64,000 bases of DNA from Dioscorea cayenensis subsp. rotundata (taxonomy: Eukaryota; Streptophyta; Magnoliopsida; Dioscoreales; Dioscoreaceae): the NCBI RefSeq assembly GCF_009730915.1, contig NC_052490.1:32488625-32552624 (forward strand), written 5' to 3'. Position numbers and translations under genes: made by a program. Each line of letters opens with the position of its first letter. Positions within the stretch are counted from its first letter, which is position 1. Under the pieces are notes generated by a model, which was not told the DNA's origin, did not search any database, and saw only the letters and a list, made by a program, of their open reading frames with translations. Of this stretch, positions 1 through 12,608 are shown one piece after another.

Positions 1-778
1 TTCTTCTTCATTTGTGCACTCATGCAGTGAAACTAATACTTCCAATGAGGAGTTTCCCATCATCCCATCCTTGGATTCATCTTTTCCAGTTCAACAAAGT
101 TTGGAAGACATAGAATTTGAGTCATTAACAATATGGGATGACATGAAGATGATAACTTCATGCTGTGAAGATGTGGTTGTTAGCCAACCATTAATAATGC
201 CATTAAACATGGCATCCAATGATATCAATATTGCTTGTGTTAGAGATGAAGAGAAGATGATCAATGAGAGTATTACTTTGATTGGATCTCGTACTTCAAA
301 GATAAGAGAGATTGAGTATGATGAGCTTAAGAAATATTTCTACATGCCGATTGCGAGTGCGGCGAAGGCGATGAATGTTGGACTAACTGTTTTGAAGAAG
401 AGATGCAGAGAGCTTGGCATAACAAGGTGGCCTCATAGGAAGATGAAGAGCTTGAATTCACTCATTCATAATGTTAAGGTATATATATATATATATATCA
501 TTATATATGTATGTATTTATGTATGTATTTATGTATGTATATGTAATGAATTGTAATGGTTTTTTTAGGAGTTTGGGAAGGATGAAGGAGAGGAAATTTT
601 AAGAAGAGAATTGAATACATTGGAGGAAGAAAGGAGATTAATGGAGGAGAATCCAGAGATGGAGTTGAATGAAAGAACCAAGAGACTTAGACAGGCTTGT
701 TTTAAGGCTAATTATAAGAAAAGGAAGGCCATGCAATTGCCTTGTAGCTATCGTTCAGATATATTTCTATTGAATTAG
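1..778 (+). CDS. RWP-RK domain transcription factor, RKD type (5' end outside window)
   Basis: Two exons are visible: 1-478 (open at the left edge) and 569-778, joined in phase 0 by a 90-nt GT-AG intron. Exon 1 is acidic and Ser-rich, then enters an RWP-RK domain: a YFYMPIASAAKAM helix, LTVLKKRCRELGI, and the signature RWPHRK at about 415-445. Exon 2 continues with a charged, coiled-coil-like tail (ELNTLEEERRLMEE) and ends in TAG at 776-778. RWP-RK proteins bind DNA in the nucleus; the short RKD subgroup has the domain close to the C-terminus, as here, and acts in egg cell and gametophyte identity, while the longer NLP group has an extra PB1 domain that is absent here. The RKD assignment is inference from this layout. 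The true start codon lies upstream of base 1. Confidence 0.88.
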
Positions 779-1130
779 TATTTATATCTTATATAGTTTT
801 GTTTCTTCTGCTTCTTGTTGTTTAATTGTCATTGATATATATGGTTTGTAGTTTTTTATATTATTGTGAAGCTCTCTGACATATATATATATATATTCTT
901 TTTCATTCAGTCATTTCACACATACAAAGTATAAACTGAAGAAGACCAAGTCCTGTTTGACTGAGTTCTAACATTATTTGAATCAAAGACACCAAGTGGC
1001 AGGTATTAGAACAAAGTAGAGTTTAGCCAAAACTAATTAGAAATATTAATTAAAGATAAAACCATCTAGCTAGCTCCACCTTAATTTGATTGGATTCAAG
1101 CTTTGTGGTTCCTTTTCCATGGCCAATGCT
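779..1130. other. Intergenic spacer between convergent genes
   Basis: AT-rich DNA holding the presumed 3' ends of the RWP-RK gene (+) and the DUF688 gene (-), which converge. It includes a short (AT)n run near 881-894. No further gene or RNA was seen. Confidence 0.6.
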
Positions 1131-1934
1131 TCATCCCTCCACTGATACAAGCCTGCAAATAACTCCAAAAACCAACAACCCAATCAAATAAAAAACAAGA
1201 AAGAAAGTGAAGAAGAACATGATCAGAACATGAACACCAACCCAAAAGTGAGAACTTGAATGCAAAGACATGCTTGTCAAACTCCTGTTTCTTCTCATCA
1301 TCCTTGAAATGGTCACTTCAGTGATCTCTTTTCCTTCTTTCCTCTTTTCACTCACAACTTCATCATCTTCACAAATTTGAGAAGATGAAGAAGACAAAGG
1401 ATAAAACATACAAGAAGAATAAGAAGATGAAAATGATGATGATGAAGATGATGATGATGATGAGAAAGAAGAACAAGAAGAGGGAGTGTTGTTACTCTCT
1501 GAATACTTGTCACCTTTTCTATTAGAACTACCACTAAGAAATCTAAAGGAAGAAGATTGGAATGAAGACTTATTATTAGTCTTCAAAACATAAGGGCCAT
1601 CAAGAACAGTAGTGAGAGAGGTGACATTAATGGCACCCTTCATCTCTGCTACCTTTCTTGGAGGTGGTTGTAAGGATTTGATCACTGGTCTTGGAGGGAG
1701 TCTTACTTCTCTGAGTTCTCTCTTAGCCTTAGGCTTCCCCGGAGCCTCCTCCCAGAGGAAAGGAACGGCGCCGGGAGGCCTCAACGGTGGAGTGGCCATC
1801 CCCGGAGGCTCCGGCCGGCTCTCTGGTAGGGTGAAGTAGGTGATCTTGGGTGGTGTTGAAGTTTCATTCATGGCAACCTTCAACTTCATGGCCTTCTCTG
1901 CTTCAATGCATGAGCTTTGTGTTCTGCTTGTCAT
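1131..1934 (-). CDS. DUF688 family protein with C-terminal membrane segment
   Basis: A single-exon reading frame of 267 codons from ATG at 1934. The N-terminal half is Pro-rich and carries the family hallmark VPFLWEEAPGKPK at residues 57-69, which I recognise from the plant DUF688 family. Residues about 151-185 are almost pure serine, encoded by a (GAT/GAA)-like purine-poor tract. The C-terminus has a strong hydrophobic segment at about residues 235-260, consistent with a tail anchor. The family is found in land plants and has no established biochemical role, so I give none. The start is supported by a genuine ATG and an upstream A/T-rich leader. The minus-strand neighbour at 3903 is 2 kb away. 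Confidence 0.82.
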   Translation of the reverse strand: MTSRTQSSCIEAEKAMKLKVAMNETSTPPKITYFTLPESRPEPPGMATPPLRPPGAVPFLWEEAPGKPKAKRELREVRLPPRPVIKSLQPPPRKVAEMKGAINVTSLTTVLDGPYVLKTNNKSSFQSSSFRFLSGSSNRKGDKYSESNNTPSSCSSFSSSSSSSSSSFSSSYSSCMFYPLSSSSSQICEDDEVVSEKRKEGKEITEVTISRMMRRNRSLTSMSLHSSSHFWVGVHVLIMFFFTFFLVFYLIGLLVFGVICRLVSVEG

Positions 1935-2488
1935 GTTCTATGTCATCTTAATATAAAGAGGAGAATATTAGAATTTAAAAAAATTAAAAAAAAGAAAAAA
2001 AAGGGGGAAAATTATGGAAACATGCATTTGTGCATGACTACAAGGCTCCCATTAGTTGTATTTTCTTTTCCTTTTTTTGTTTAATTATTTAAAAGTTCCC
2101 TAGTCACCTTAATTAGTTTCTTTTACATAATTTTAGCTTTTCTTTAATCAAAATATTTATTATTAAAATATATATAGACAAACTATATATTAATTAAAAT
2201 GAATAAATCACTGTTTTATTAAAAATAAAACTAAGAAAAAAAATATTAATATAACTAACTAGAAATTTTAAAAAAAGTACAATTTAAAAATAATAATTAA
2301 AAGAAATAAATAGTACTCTAGAAATAATGGATGGAATTGTCCCTCCAATTAACATAAATGAGGAGAATTATATATGGTGGAGCTTAGCCGGAGCAAATCT
2401 AGATGTCGAATCTTTAGAATCACCCACATACGACTCTATAAACTCAAGCCTTCTCACGTGTATAACACTATTTATTTATTTATTTATT

Positions 2489-2529
<41 letters not shown>

Positions 2530-3902
2530 GTTTTGCGAAAGTGTATAACATTATTTTTACAACTAGTATTTGATTATATGATGAATTTTTGTATTTATTT
2601 GAGTGCAATTTATAATGGCTCTTTCAAGTGTGAAGCCGGCCAAGATGCACCTTTACGTCACTGCCTTTTTATTTTTATTTATTTATTTATATATTTTTTC
2701 TCTTGTTAGTGTTACGTGTGAGAAATTCTCTTCTATGCTTTTTTTTTCTTTGAATTGCAAGCATGTAAAGTAGGATAAACATGGAGGAAAAGAAAAGATA
2801 GAGGTTTCCTTCAACTCACTTGTTTTTCTCAACAACCATGTGATAGTATAAAGTCTTAATTAGTTTGATCTAATTAATCTTTAATTGATGTTAAACCATT
2901 ATTTGCACAATTAATTTATGAATAACTAATTTTTAATCATAAATTGCTCTTTTCTATTTATTTACATCATTTTCTTGAACTTACTTTTTGTTTTCTCTTT
3001 CATACATCATCTTATCAAAGTGACTAAAGTTAGTCTATCTTTATATTGCTTTCTCCCCCTTGCAATGTCATCTGACTCTCTTTTTCTCTCTTTAACAAAG
3101 CATTGACAAATAATTAGTGGACTTAATCTTAGGCTTAATTACTTTTCTTAATCATACTTGGTGTATTAATATTATCTTATGTGAATCCTTTGAATTTCTT
3201 TTAATTATCATGGGTTACATGAGTCTAATAAAGTTTAAATAAACCAAATTAATCTATAGAAGACTTGTGTAACACAAAGTAGCAATTCTTGTTCCCTTTG
3301 AAATCTTTGATAGCACTCTTGGAGATATCTTACCTTATAAATATACAACTTAATCCTTTAAGATTAACCCAAATGGCAGGGTCTAAGTAAACATTATTAA
3401 TTAATGTGACTTTCAGGAGATCTTCTAGAGCAGTGATTGATGATGCTATTGAGAAGAAACACTATTCAAAGAATTTGATTTTTAATTATGATATATAAAA
3501 CAAATATCTCTTGTTGGTTTTCTTTGTGCCAAGTGGTTATCAATTTCAGAGGAAAGGAATGTCTCATGTGATAATTTAAGAAAAATTTCAATTGTTTGAT
3601 CTATTTATTTAATTATTTTACTAGTGATTTGATTAATAAGTAAATTATTTAATAAATAAGTGTGAATTAAAAAGGATATTGCACAAGAGTCATATTCATT
3701 TCCAATTTTCTTTACAAAGAGAAGCAACAATTAGAGGCAAGGAACATCAAACAATGGCCAAAAAATCAGCCATCCTTCTCCTCATTGCCATCTTTTGTTA
3801 CACAAACAAACAATGAAAACTTCTATCTTTCAATCTATATATATTTTATCTATATATATGTGCTCTGTTTCAAAGGAAAACAATGGAGTTCATGTTCAAA
3901 TC
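1935..3902. other. Intergenic, AT-rich
   Basis: Promoter side of the DUF688 gene and the 3' side of the coiled-coil gene. Apart from the TTTA/TTA microsatellite I see only low-complexity AT-rich DNA; the short frames here have no protein-like composition. Confidence 0.55.
2470..2529. repeat. Compound microsatellite (TTTA)n-(TTA)n
   Basis: About seven TTTA units run directly into about ten TTA units. Confidence 0.9.
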
Positions 3903-6239
3903 TCATCTATAAAGAATACCATCACAAGCTAGTGTTCCTTCCAAGTCTCCAATTATCCTGGCAATTCTCACTTCTAATCCTCTTTGTACTTCCTTGAATA
4001 AATTCTTAACAATGTCTGCAAACTGGCTCATGTTAAATCCTGAAGATTCATCTAATCCAACATTTCCCACAAAACTACATGCAATCTTTGCTTCAATGTC
4101 CATTAGCTTCTGACCAGTTGCAACCATGAATCTCTGCAGTTGAAATGTTTCTTCAAGGAATTTCTGAAGTGTTTCTGTTTGCTCTTTTGTTTTGCCATTG
4201 TTGAATTGATCTCGTTTTCCGACTGTCCTGTGACTCTCATTCTGTCATCAAAAGTGAAACAAAACTCAGAATTATTAAGTTCAGATCAATCATGAGTATT
4301 AGAAATGTATAGAAGCTTACCATTTTCCTGCACAATTCATCAGTTTTCTCTTCGAGAGACTGATACCTTTTCACTTGTTTATTGAGCAAAGATATCAGTA
4401 AGAGTAACCCTTTAACCTGTTGCTTGTTTTCTCCTCCGGCGCCAACTTTTCGCTGTGAATCATCTGCTGTTGCTGTCTGTTTCATTGCTTGTTCTCCGGT
4501 CAGTTTTTCGAGCACTATAAGTTGTTGCTTCAACCTTTTGATCTTGTAAGATATACCAAGAGCATGAATGTCCATCTTCCATGAATTGTTGTTCTTCACA
4601 ATTGCAACACTCTGCTCTTTTGAGTTATTCTGTGATGTTATATGACCAGGATCAATACTGACCACTTTCTCTTCTTCGATTTCCTCGCTGTTTTTGCTTG
4701 TCAAGATTAAATTGTTAGCTGTCTCCTCGCATTGTTCTACATAGAATTCATCAACTTGATTGTCCTGCGAGGCAAAATCATTCATAGAGCTATCACCGGA
4801 GCTCCTCTCTTTCTTCTTTTGATAATGCTGAACATTATAGAAATCCAACTGATCTCTCAACAGCTTCAATTCCTTTTCCTTCTCCAACAACAAAGTTTCC
4901 AATCTGAGATTCTCATCCCTGAACTGAGAAACAGTTCCATCAAGGCCTTCAATGTGAGATTGCAACTGCTTTGCTTCAAGCTCCACACTGAGCAACTGCC
5001 ATCTGAAAGCTTCAAGCTTCTCATCTTTGAGCCTCATTTGCTCTGTAAATGCTTCAATCTCTGCATAATGCCTCTGTTCAAGAACCATTGCATACTTCTC
5101 TGCTTCCATTCTCACCCAATCTCTCAATTTCTGCATATCATCTACACAACCTTCAAACAAAAATACAAGAATCAAAGATGTGAGCTTTATCAACAAAGAT
5201 CACAAACAAAGAAACAAGAGAGTATAATCATTGGAAACAAACCAAGTTCAGCATTCACTTGACAACTGGAGCAGTGATCAAAGCTCTCAGTTTCAGTAAT
5301 GGAGGTCTCACTGTTGTTGGCTCTGGAGCTCCCTGCCTCCATTAATGGCAAAGCTCTCAAGCTCTTCTTGTTCCTAGACTCACACAAGCTCCTCCACCTA
5401 TCCATCTCCATCTCAGCTTGCTTCTTCTTAGCTTTAGAGATCTTCACCTCCTTCAAAAGCATCTGTTTCTCAGCTGAATCGATCTTAGATTTCCTCAGCA
5501 TAGCAGAAAGGATCTTATCCTTCTGTTCTGCATCCTTTTGAAGCTTGAGAATCTCATCGGAGAGCTTATCAACCATGGCAACCGCCTCCTCCTTCTTCTC
5601 CGATAACTCTTCAAGCTCCCTCTTCGCCGTCTCCGCCTGCCGGAGCACACGCCCCATCTCCGCCTCCAACTGCCGCTGATCAGAAACGAGCTCCATGAAC
5701 GCCGTCTTATGCTTCCAAAGCTCCGCCGAGTGCTCCTCCTCCTCCTTCTTCATTCTCTCCTCAAGCTCCTTCCTTTCCTTCAATCCCTTCTCCAATTCCT
5801 CATCTTTAGCCCTAATCACCCCTTCCTTCTCCTCCACCACCTCCTTGCTCCCCCTCAACTCCCGCACTAGCGTTTGGATCTGAAACCCTAATCTCTTCCT
5901 CTCCGCGATCCAGCTCTGCTCATGCGACGCGAAGATAGCAACGACCTTTTCATTAGCCTTCGCATCCTCTCTTCTCCTCAGCTTCATCTCCTTCACCTCC
6001 ATCTCCGCCCTCTTCATCTTCTCCTCCAAAGCTTCCACCTTTCTCTGCCTTCTCTCCACCATCAACCCCAACAACTGCGTACTTCCTCTCATCATCAACT
6101 CCGACAACTCCAACCTCTTCCCTTCCATCTCTACAACACCAAGCGCAGCAAACGCGCATGAGATTCCAAACCACATTGCATACTCACCACCATCAACCCC
6201 TTCTCTCAAACTCTCCAAACAATCATCCCCCATTTCCAT
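3903..6239 (-). CDS. Long plant coiled-coil protein (USO1/filament-like annotation class)
   Basis: Three exons: 6239-5243, 5150-4321 and 4241-3903, giving 721 residues with consistent phases (1, then 0). The protein is almost entirely heptad-like and rich in E, K, R, L and Q. Exon 1 opens with a hydrophobic patch (residues about 20-40, WFGISCAFAALGVVEM), then long coiled coils. Exon 2 has the segment LRDWVRMEAEKYAMVLEQRH followed by AFRWQLLSVELEAKQLQSHI, a pair of blocks I associate with plant proteins annotated as USO1-like or filament-like coiled-coil proteins. The C-terminal exon is a helical, mildly acidic domain. A structural or trafficking role is only inferred from the coiled coils. 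Exon 1 is much more GC-rich than exons 2 and 3. ATG at 6239 is followed by a second in-frame ATG at codon 3. Confidence 0.8.
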
Positions 6240-6350
6240 GATTTCCTCTTCTTCTCAATCAATTCACCAAAAAGCTGCACAAAATTCAGATGATTGAAAC
6301 ACTTGAATTGAAAGTACCTCTGCTCCTCCTTTCACTTCACCTGGAGAACA

Positions 6351-6380
6351 GTGCTAGTGCTAGTGCTAGTGCTAGTGCTA
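6351..6380. repeat. Hexanucleotide repeat (GTGCTA)5 in leader of coiled-coil gene
   Basis: Five perfect GTGCTA copies about 110 bases upstream of the start codon at 6239, probably within the 5' leader or core promoter. Confidence 0.92.
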
Positions 6381-7610
6381 TCTTTTCAGTGAGAGATCCA
6401 AGAGAAGAAGAAGATCAAAGCACAAGATTAATTAATTAATAAATAAATAAATAAATAATAATAATATATCTTTCTTTTTCAGAAAAAGATTAAAAAGGAA
6501 AGATGGGGAACATAATGAGTTGTGTGCATTCCCAAGAAGGAGAAAAAGTAGTACATCATAGTCACCATTCTGCAGCATTAACCAAAAAGGAGGAGTTTTT
6601 ATTTTATCATTCAGATTAACATCATTAAATCTTTCTTTAAAGATTAAAAAGTAGTATGTATAAGATTATGGTTTATATAAATGAGGTTAATATGTTAACA
6701 TCATGGGAATGATCCTGTCCTTGAAGCAGGAAGAATGACACATGTATTGACAGAAAGGAATGCAGTCAAGTTCTTGCAGATAATAAATGCAGGAAAAAAA
6801 AGGTGCAAGTCCTCCAATTCAAGCAATTATGGTTTGGTAGAATCATATGCAATGTTTATATGGAATAAAAATTACTTTTTTTTTATTATTCTTATCTCTG
6901 TCATATCATTAATTGTCATATCTCCAAAGTATATATATATATATATATGTATATATATTTAAGAAGAAGGCCATCTGTTGTTATGATAACTGAACTGTAA
7001 AGTGAGGGGGAATTGAAAGGCTTGAATACATAGAAAAAAGAGAAGACTCTAATCCCAATTCCTGAAACTATGAAAAGAATGACATATGGCTCCACTTTTT
7101 GGGGGGGAGGGATTAATTAAGTTATTATAAAATGGTGAAGTTTAGAGCTGTGTATATGAATGGATGGAGCTGTATGATTGAGGAGGATATATGATATATC
7201 TTTGCTTATTCTTTGCTGCTGTTGAGACAAAGGCCAACAGTTTCAATTTGAATATTTGCCACTTTGTCTCCTTAACTACTTTCTAATCTTTTTTGTTTCA
7301 CACTTTCCCATCAAATTTGGCCTACCTTCATCATTCTTAAACATTTGCCTCTAATTGACCTTTTCTTGTTTATTTTCTTACATTGAAAGTGAAAGTGAAA
7401 GTGAAAATGAAAAGGAGTTCATATGTATGAAAACAGATAGATAAAAAAAAAATTTCTTTATTGAGAGCATGTTTCTTGGTTGGTTATCAGAGATAATTAT
7501 CAACTACAGCTTTAATTTACTATGCATCAATTCTTATGCACCAACATGAAATCCTACAACAATAGAGTTGACACAAGATACTTGACGCATGATCCACTAG
7601 AGCCACCATA

Positions 7611-7741
7611 GTTTGATAATTTTATTTTTATTTTTCATTTTTTTAAAAAATAGATAAACCATCGTTCATTAAAAACAACAAAGAACACATACCAGCCTGA
7701 TCACCAGAGGTCAAGGATGACCCCCCACGTTTGATAATTTT
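7611..7741 (-). mobile_element. Short non-LTR retroposon (LINE 3' fragment or SINE) with target-site duplication
   Basis: A perfect 13-bp direct repeat (GTTTGATAATTTT) at 7611-7623 and 7729-7741 flanks a 105-bp insert. Read on the minus strand, the insert starts unremarkably and ends in an A-rich tail right against the second repeat. Such a tail plus a target-site duplication is the mark of target-primed reverse transcription. Whether it is a 5'-truncated LINE or a SINE cannot be told from 105 bp. Confidence 0.7.
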
Positions 7742-10582
7742 CCATAAAAATCATCTCTTGAAAATTTGTTATTCATTTAATATCGTTCTTTTTTTAAATC
7801 TTGGTTTTCTTTAAGATGTCTAATTACTTCTATATGGTTTTGGTGTATTTCAATTTTACTATTTGAAATTTATCGGGTCATTGTCTTCAGATTTGTACTC
7901 AACTTACCATTTTATATTAGATGATTTATTTATTTATTTTTATAAAGAAAATATTTATGGTATTTAGAAGGAATGATGCTAAGTTTTAAATAATATAAAG
8001 ACTAGCAAGTCCTTCTCAATCTAATAATTCTAAGAATGACTTGAATGGAAAGGTGCAGTGTGATGACAAAGATATTCTTTAGATATTGATGTTATATTTT
8101 TAAAAAAATGATGACTAGTTTCTTTTAAAGCCAATATTGTGGTTCATATCTTTTATTTTTCATGAATATAGTTTATTTATTTATTTTTTTAAGAAAAAAG
8201 TTTTATGAGGATATGTATCAAGTGTCAACAAAAAAAAGGGTATATGTTTTCGCAGAGCTAGAAAAATACCCAAAAAAAAAAAATCATTTAGTTATCATTC
8301 TTTTTCTCTTTGGATATATCCTGCCTTTGTTCTTCCTTTTACTGATTTAGAAATTAATTAACATTTCTTAATTGTAGAAAATGAAACACTTCTTTAATTT
8401 TGTCTCTTCATTTTGGCTTAAATGGGATTGAAATAATCCAATTGTGGTGTTTCTTTCCAAGAGCTTTCCTTTGTACTTGTCATAATAATTATAATTAATT
8501 ATCATGCTTTCACTGCATGCCATAGTTAAGATTAGAAATTCAATTTTCAAGTCCATTTTGATGATATAAATTAAATTAACATACTTTTAATTAAAAGTAT
8601 ATTAAAATCGAACCAGATATTAATTTAATCAAATTTGACTTTGGTATGCTCCTTTTGGTCCTGTCCAAACCATCATAAGATGGTCCATGCAATTGATTTG
8701 TTGGGGCACTAAGAATGGGGACCTCTTTATAAAATGGGTTCGGACCGCAAAAAATCTCATGAGTTGTTGTCTTGGTCTTGTATTTTTATTCTCATCTGTT
8801 TTTCATTTCAAATTTCTTTCCACAAGGTACATTTGTTCTTCTTTAATATATGTGATCCATCCACCCTTTTCAGATCGATTTGTTCATATGTTCTATTTTT
8901 CATAAAAAAAAAAAGATGCATTTGTTCATATGTTCTATTTGTAGGATCGATCATCACAATCTTTGTTTTATTTATTTATTTATTTATTTATTTTTAAAAA
9001 GAAGTGAATTTAACCGCTTACGATATATTGAATAAAGTGAAAATACATGCAAATATAATGACTATATAAAATTATAATCAAATATGAAAAATAAGTCTGG
9101 GCCCAACTCCGTCACAAGTAATGATTAAACATTGTTCTTTACAAAAGAAATAAAAGAAAAGGATTAACAAAGTTTTTAAGTGATGACAATTATGTACATG
9201 TCTATTGTCACTTTGTCGGACTAGCTTCAAGGTTCATCGGATGACTTTGCAGTTTTGTACGTGAAGGTCCGGTTTAGTATGCATGGGTGCATGAGAAGTT
9301 AGGCTTAGTTTGATAGTTATTACCAAGTCCCTTAATTTGATCCTCTTCTAATCCTGGGATATAGATGACAAAAAAGATAAGCAATTTATATGCATTTGAA
9401 TACTCATATTCAAAATTAGGTGAATTATTCCTAGTTTCATATAATATTTTTCTTCTAAGTACATGAAGTGCAGTCTATTCAATATATTTTCACTAGTGTT
9501 GAAAGGGGTCACAAATTGAATGGGCCTCAACAAATCTTTGATGACTTTAGATTTAATTTTTCAAATTATAATACTCAAATGAAAATTAAAAGATCGCTTC
9601 CCCTCCACTCCAATAACTAAAATATGGTAGTATGGTATATAAAATAAAATAATATAAAAAATAAATAAATAATTAGATTGGTAATTAAAAAGAGAGTTGG
9701 TTAACATCTCAACAGTCAACACTATTTAGTAGGACTTAGACCCAAATCTTTCAAGTAATGTAGCTACAGAGATACATGAGATATTTCACAATTTTTGTTT
9801 ATTATTTGACATTATGAATAAATCACTTCAAACATGTATTTTTAATTATTATATTTTAATCATACATTGAGAGAGAATTGAATCATCAATTTTTTTTTTA
9901 TAGAAGTCAAGTATTTTTATTATTTGACTATTGCGACAATTGTGAGATTTCACATTCTATGTTAATAATGTCACAAAGGATAATGTTTAGTCTAAATTAT
10001 TTGATTATACATAAAATTAAAATTTGAAAGTGAAAAGAAATTATTGTTTTTTTTATTGAAAATTAAATATATCATTATGCATTAATAAAATATAAGAATA
10101 TTGTAAAACAAACAAAAAGCAAGGTTTTTTGAAAAAAAAATTAATTAGTTGAAAATTTATATAATGACCATCAAAAAGCAAACTAGATTTTTGTGCATTT
10201 GTTTTAGAATTAATGGAAGCTTTCTCTAATAGTAAACTTAATTGGGGACATTCATGAAACTCATGGTTAACAAAGTAGCCACTAACAAATGTTCTCATCT
10301 GATCATTATTTCTTAAAATCCTTATAACATTTTTTTATCTTCTTTTCTATTATTGTAGGGTCACCTAATTTTTTTAAGGTGGTTTTAAGTAATTTCTTCT
10401 TGTTTATTATGCAGGTCCTTAATTTTAATCATAATTCCTTATATTTTTTTTCTAATATATTTTGTGTAATTTATTCTTTTAAAACATAATAATAAAAAAA
10501 TCTAATAGAAAACATTGATTTATGGGACTCTCATAGATTTTAAAAATAAAAAAGAAAGTTAAACTGTCTTCCATCAGTTAAG

Positions 10583-11582
10583 NNNNNNNNNNNNNNNNNN
10601 NNNNNNNNNNNNNNNNNNNNNNNNNNNNNNNNNNNNNNNNNNNNNNNNNNNNNNNNNNNNNNNNNNNNNNNNNNNNNNNNNNNNNNNNNNNNNNNNNNNN
10701 NNNNNNNNNNNNNNNNNNNNNNNNNNNNNNNNNNNNNNNNNNNNNNNNNNNNNNNNNNNNNNNNNNNNNNNNNNNNNNNNNNNNNNNNNNNNNNNNNNNN
10801 NNNNNNNNNNNNNNNNNNNNNNNNNNNNNNNNNNNNNNNNNNNNNNNNNNNNNNNNNNNNNNNNNNNNNNNNNNNNNNNNNNNNNNNNNNNNNNNNNNNN
10901 NNNNNNNNNNNNNNNNNNNNNNNNNNNNNNNNNNNNNNNNNNNNNNNNNNNNNNNNNNNNNNNNNNNNNNNNNNNNNNNNNNNNNNNNNNNNNNNNNNNN
11001 NNNNNNNNNNNNNNNNNNNNNNNNNNNNNNNNNNNNNNNNNNNNNNNNNNNNNNNNNNNNNNNNNNNNNNNNNNNNNNNNNNNNNNNNNNNNNNNNNNNN
11101 NNNNNNNNNNNNNNNNNNNNNNNNNNNNNNNNNNNNNNNNNNNNNNNNNNNNNNNNNNNNNNNNNNNNNNNNNNNNNNNNNNNNNNNNNNNNNNNNNNNN
11201 NNNNNNNNNNNNNNNNNNNNNNNNNNNNNNNNNNNNNNNNNNNNNNNNNNNNNNNNNNNNNNNNNNNNNNNNNNNNNNNNNNNNNNNNNNNNNNNNNNNN
11301 NNNNNNNNNNNNNNNNNNNNNNNNNNNNNNNNNNNNNNNNNNNNNNNNNNNNNNNNNNNNNNNNNNNNNNNNNNNNNNNNNNNNNNNNNNNNNNNNNNNN
11401 NNNNNNNNNNNNNNNNNNNNNNNNNNNNNNNNNNNNNNNNNNNNNNNNNNNNNNNNNNNNNNNNNNNNNNNNNNNNNNNNNNNNNNNNNNNNNNNNNNNN
11501 NNNNNNNNNNNNNNNNNNNNNNNNNNNNNNNNNNNNNNNNNNNNNNNNNNNNNNNNNNNNNNNNNNNNNNNNNNNNNNNNNN
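10583..11582. other. Assembly gap (1000 N)
   Basis: Exactly 1000 N, a placeholder of nominal size; real length unknown. Confidence 0.99.
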
Positions 11583-12298
11583 TTTTTCAATAATGATTCT
11601 ATAATCCTCCAGAAAAATCAAATATTGGCTAATGTGTACTCTGATAGATGTTCATTTGTTTCACCATATTGTTTTTTTTTCCCACGGTGAGCGGCTAGGT
11701 TGTTAAAAACAGGTGAGAGCGTGCATAGATCAAATAAAGGCGGAATCTGCACACACAGTATACTAACATTACCCACACAAAATCACTACTCATATTTTCA
11801 AAAATATACCCTCACATATGATTCATACTCTTACAATTAACAATAGATCACTTGGTTTTTGGTCATTTGTTTCTCAATTGAACTTGGTCTGGTTATCATC
11901 ACATAAGAACCCGAAGCAACTGGATAAAAGAACTTATATAAAGGAGTCTGAAATGAAAACCATGAGCGTGCAGGTTGTTCTCAAAATTAAAGCAGAGAAA
12001 GCATGGGAGATGGGTCCTGGGAGCTTGAGGCTCTTCAAGCTTGGTCCTGGGAACTCCTTTCAACAACCTTTATGCGCATAATCTAAAATCTCTTAAAATG
12101 ATAGGAATATACAATGACAGTTGATGAACTACAGAAACATTAGTAGCAAAGCATGTTCCGATGTTCGGTTGCTCTTCATAATCATAATGCATCATATAAT
12201 CCCAGGTTTCTAGTCGTATTGAATTCTAGTTATGCGTGAAAACTGAATTCTAGTTATACATGAAAGCAAGCTAATTTTATGACAATATAAATTTGTAG
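11583..12298. other. Sequence between gap and coding remnant
   Basis: An 87-codon open frame on the plus strand (11818-12081) has no features I recognise and is not supported by splice context. It could hold upstream introns or exons of the remnant at 12299, but I could not show this. Confidence 0.4.
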
Positions 12299-12608
12299 CG
12301 CTGCATGAATATGTGAAGGAATCTACAGAGAAGATAGAGGAGGTGGAATGGGACAGGTCTACAACATATCAAGTCATTGCAGGCGAACTGAGAAAAATGT
12401 ATAGTCCTTACCCAGGAACATTTTTCTTCTCTCCAGTAGCTGGAAGGGAGAATGAGCAATGCATTGCTGAATGGGAGGTGAGTTTGAGCCTGGGTCTCCA
12501 GTGATACCACCGTCAGAGAAGGTTAAGGATACTGCTCTTGGGTTTCTGATATACTTTGAGAAGTTCCAGCATGGTAGACCTGTAACAACAAACAGCCACC
12601 ATGGTTAA
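12299..12608 (+). pseudogene. Frameshifted terminal coding exon of an unidentified protein
   Basis: After an acceptor-like TTTGTAG at 12292-12298 a clearly protein-like frame runs through VEWDRSTTYQVIAGELRKM and SPYPGTFFFSPVAGRENEQ to AEWE at about 12477. The frame then hits a stop, but from about 12483 another frame continues just as convincingly (FEPGSPVIPPSEKVKD, GFLIYFEKFQHGRPVTTNS) to TAA at 12606-12608. A single missing base near 12478-12484 would explain both halves. I do not recognise the family. It could be a pseudogene, the last exon of a gene whose start lies in the gap, or an assembly error of one base. The break also happens to create a good donor-like AG/GTGAGT. Confidence 0.6.

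Larger units (their letters stand above)
6240..10582. other. Large AT-rich intergenic region
   Basis: More than 4 kb up to the first gap with no convincing gene on either strand. The first few hundred bases should hold the promoter of the coiled-coil gene. It holds one short retroposon (7611-7741), many TTTA runs (for example 8970-8993) and a short direct repeat around 8878-8940. All open frames are short with AT-driven composition. Confidence 0.6.

Noticed and set aside
10574-11621. Open frames across the first gap
   Set aside because: They consist of N; the same holds for frames over 42142-43708 (except the real end 43325-43708) and 59755-61088.
11818-12081. 87-codon plus-strand frame as a gene
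   Set aside because: No recognisable motif, no splice link shown to the remnant at 12299, ordinary length for chance in AT-rich DNA.
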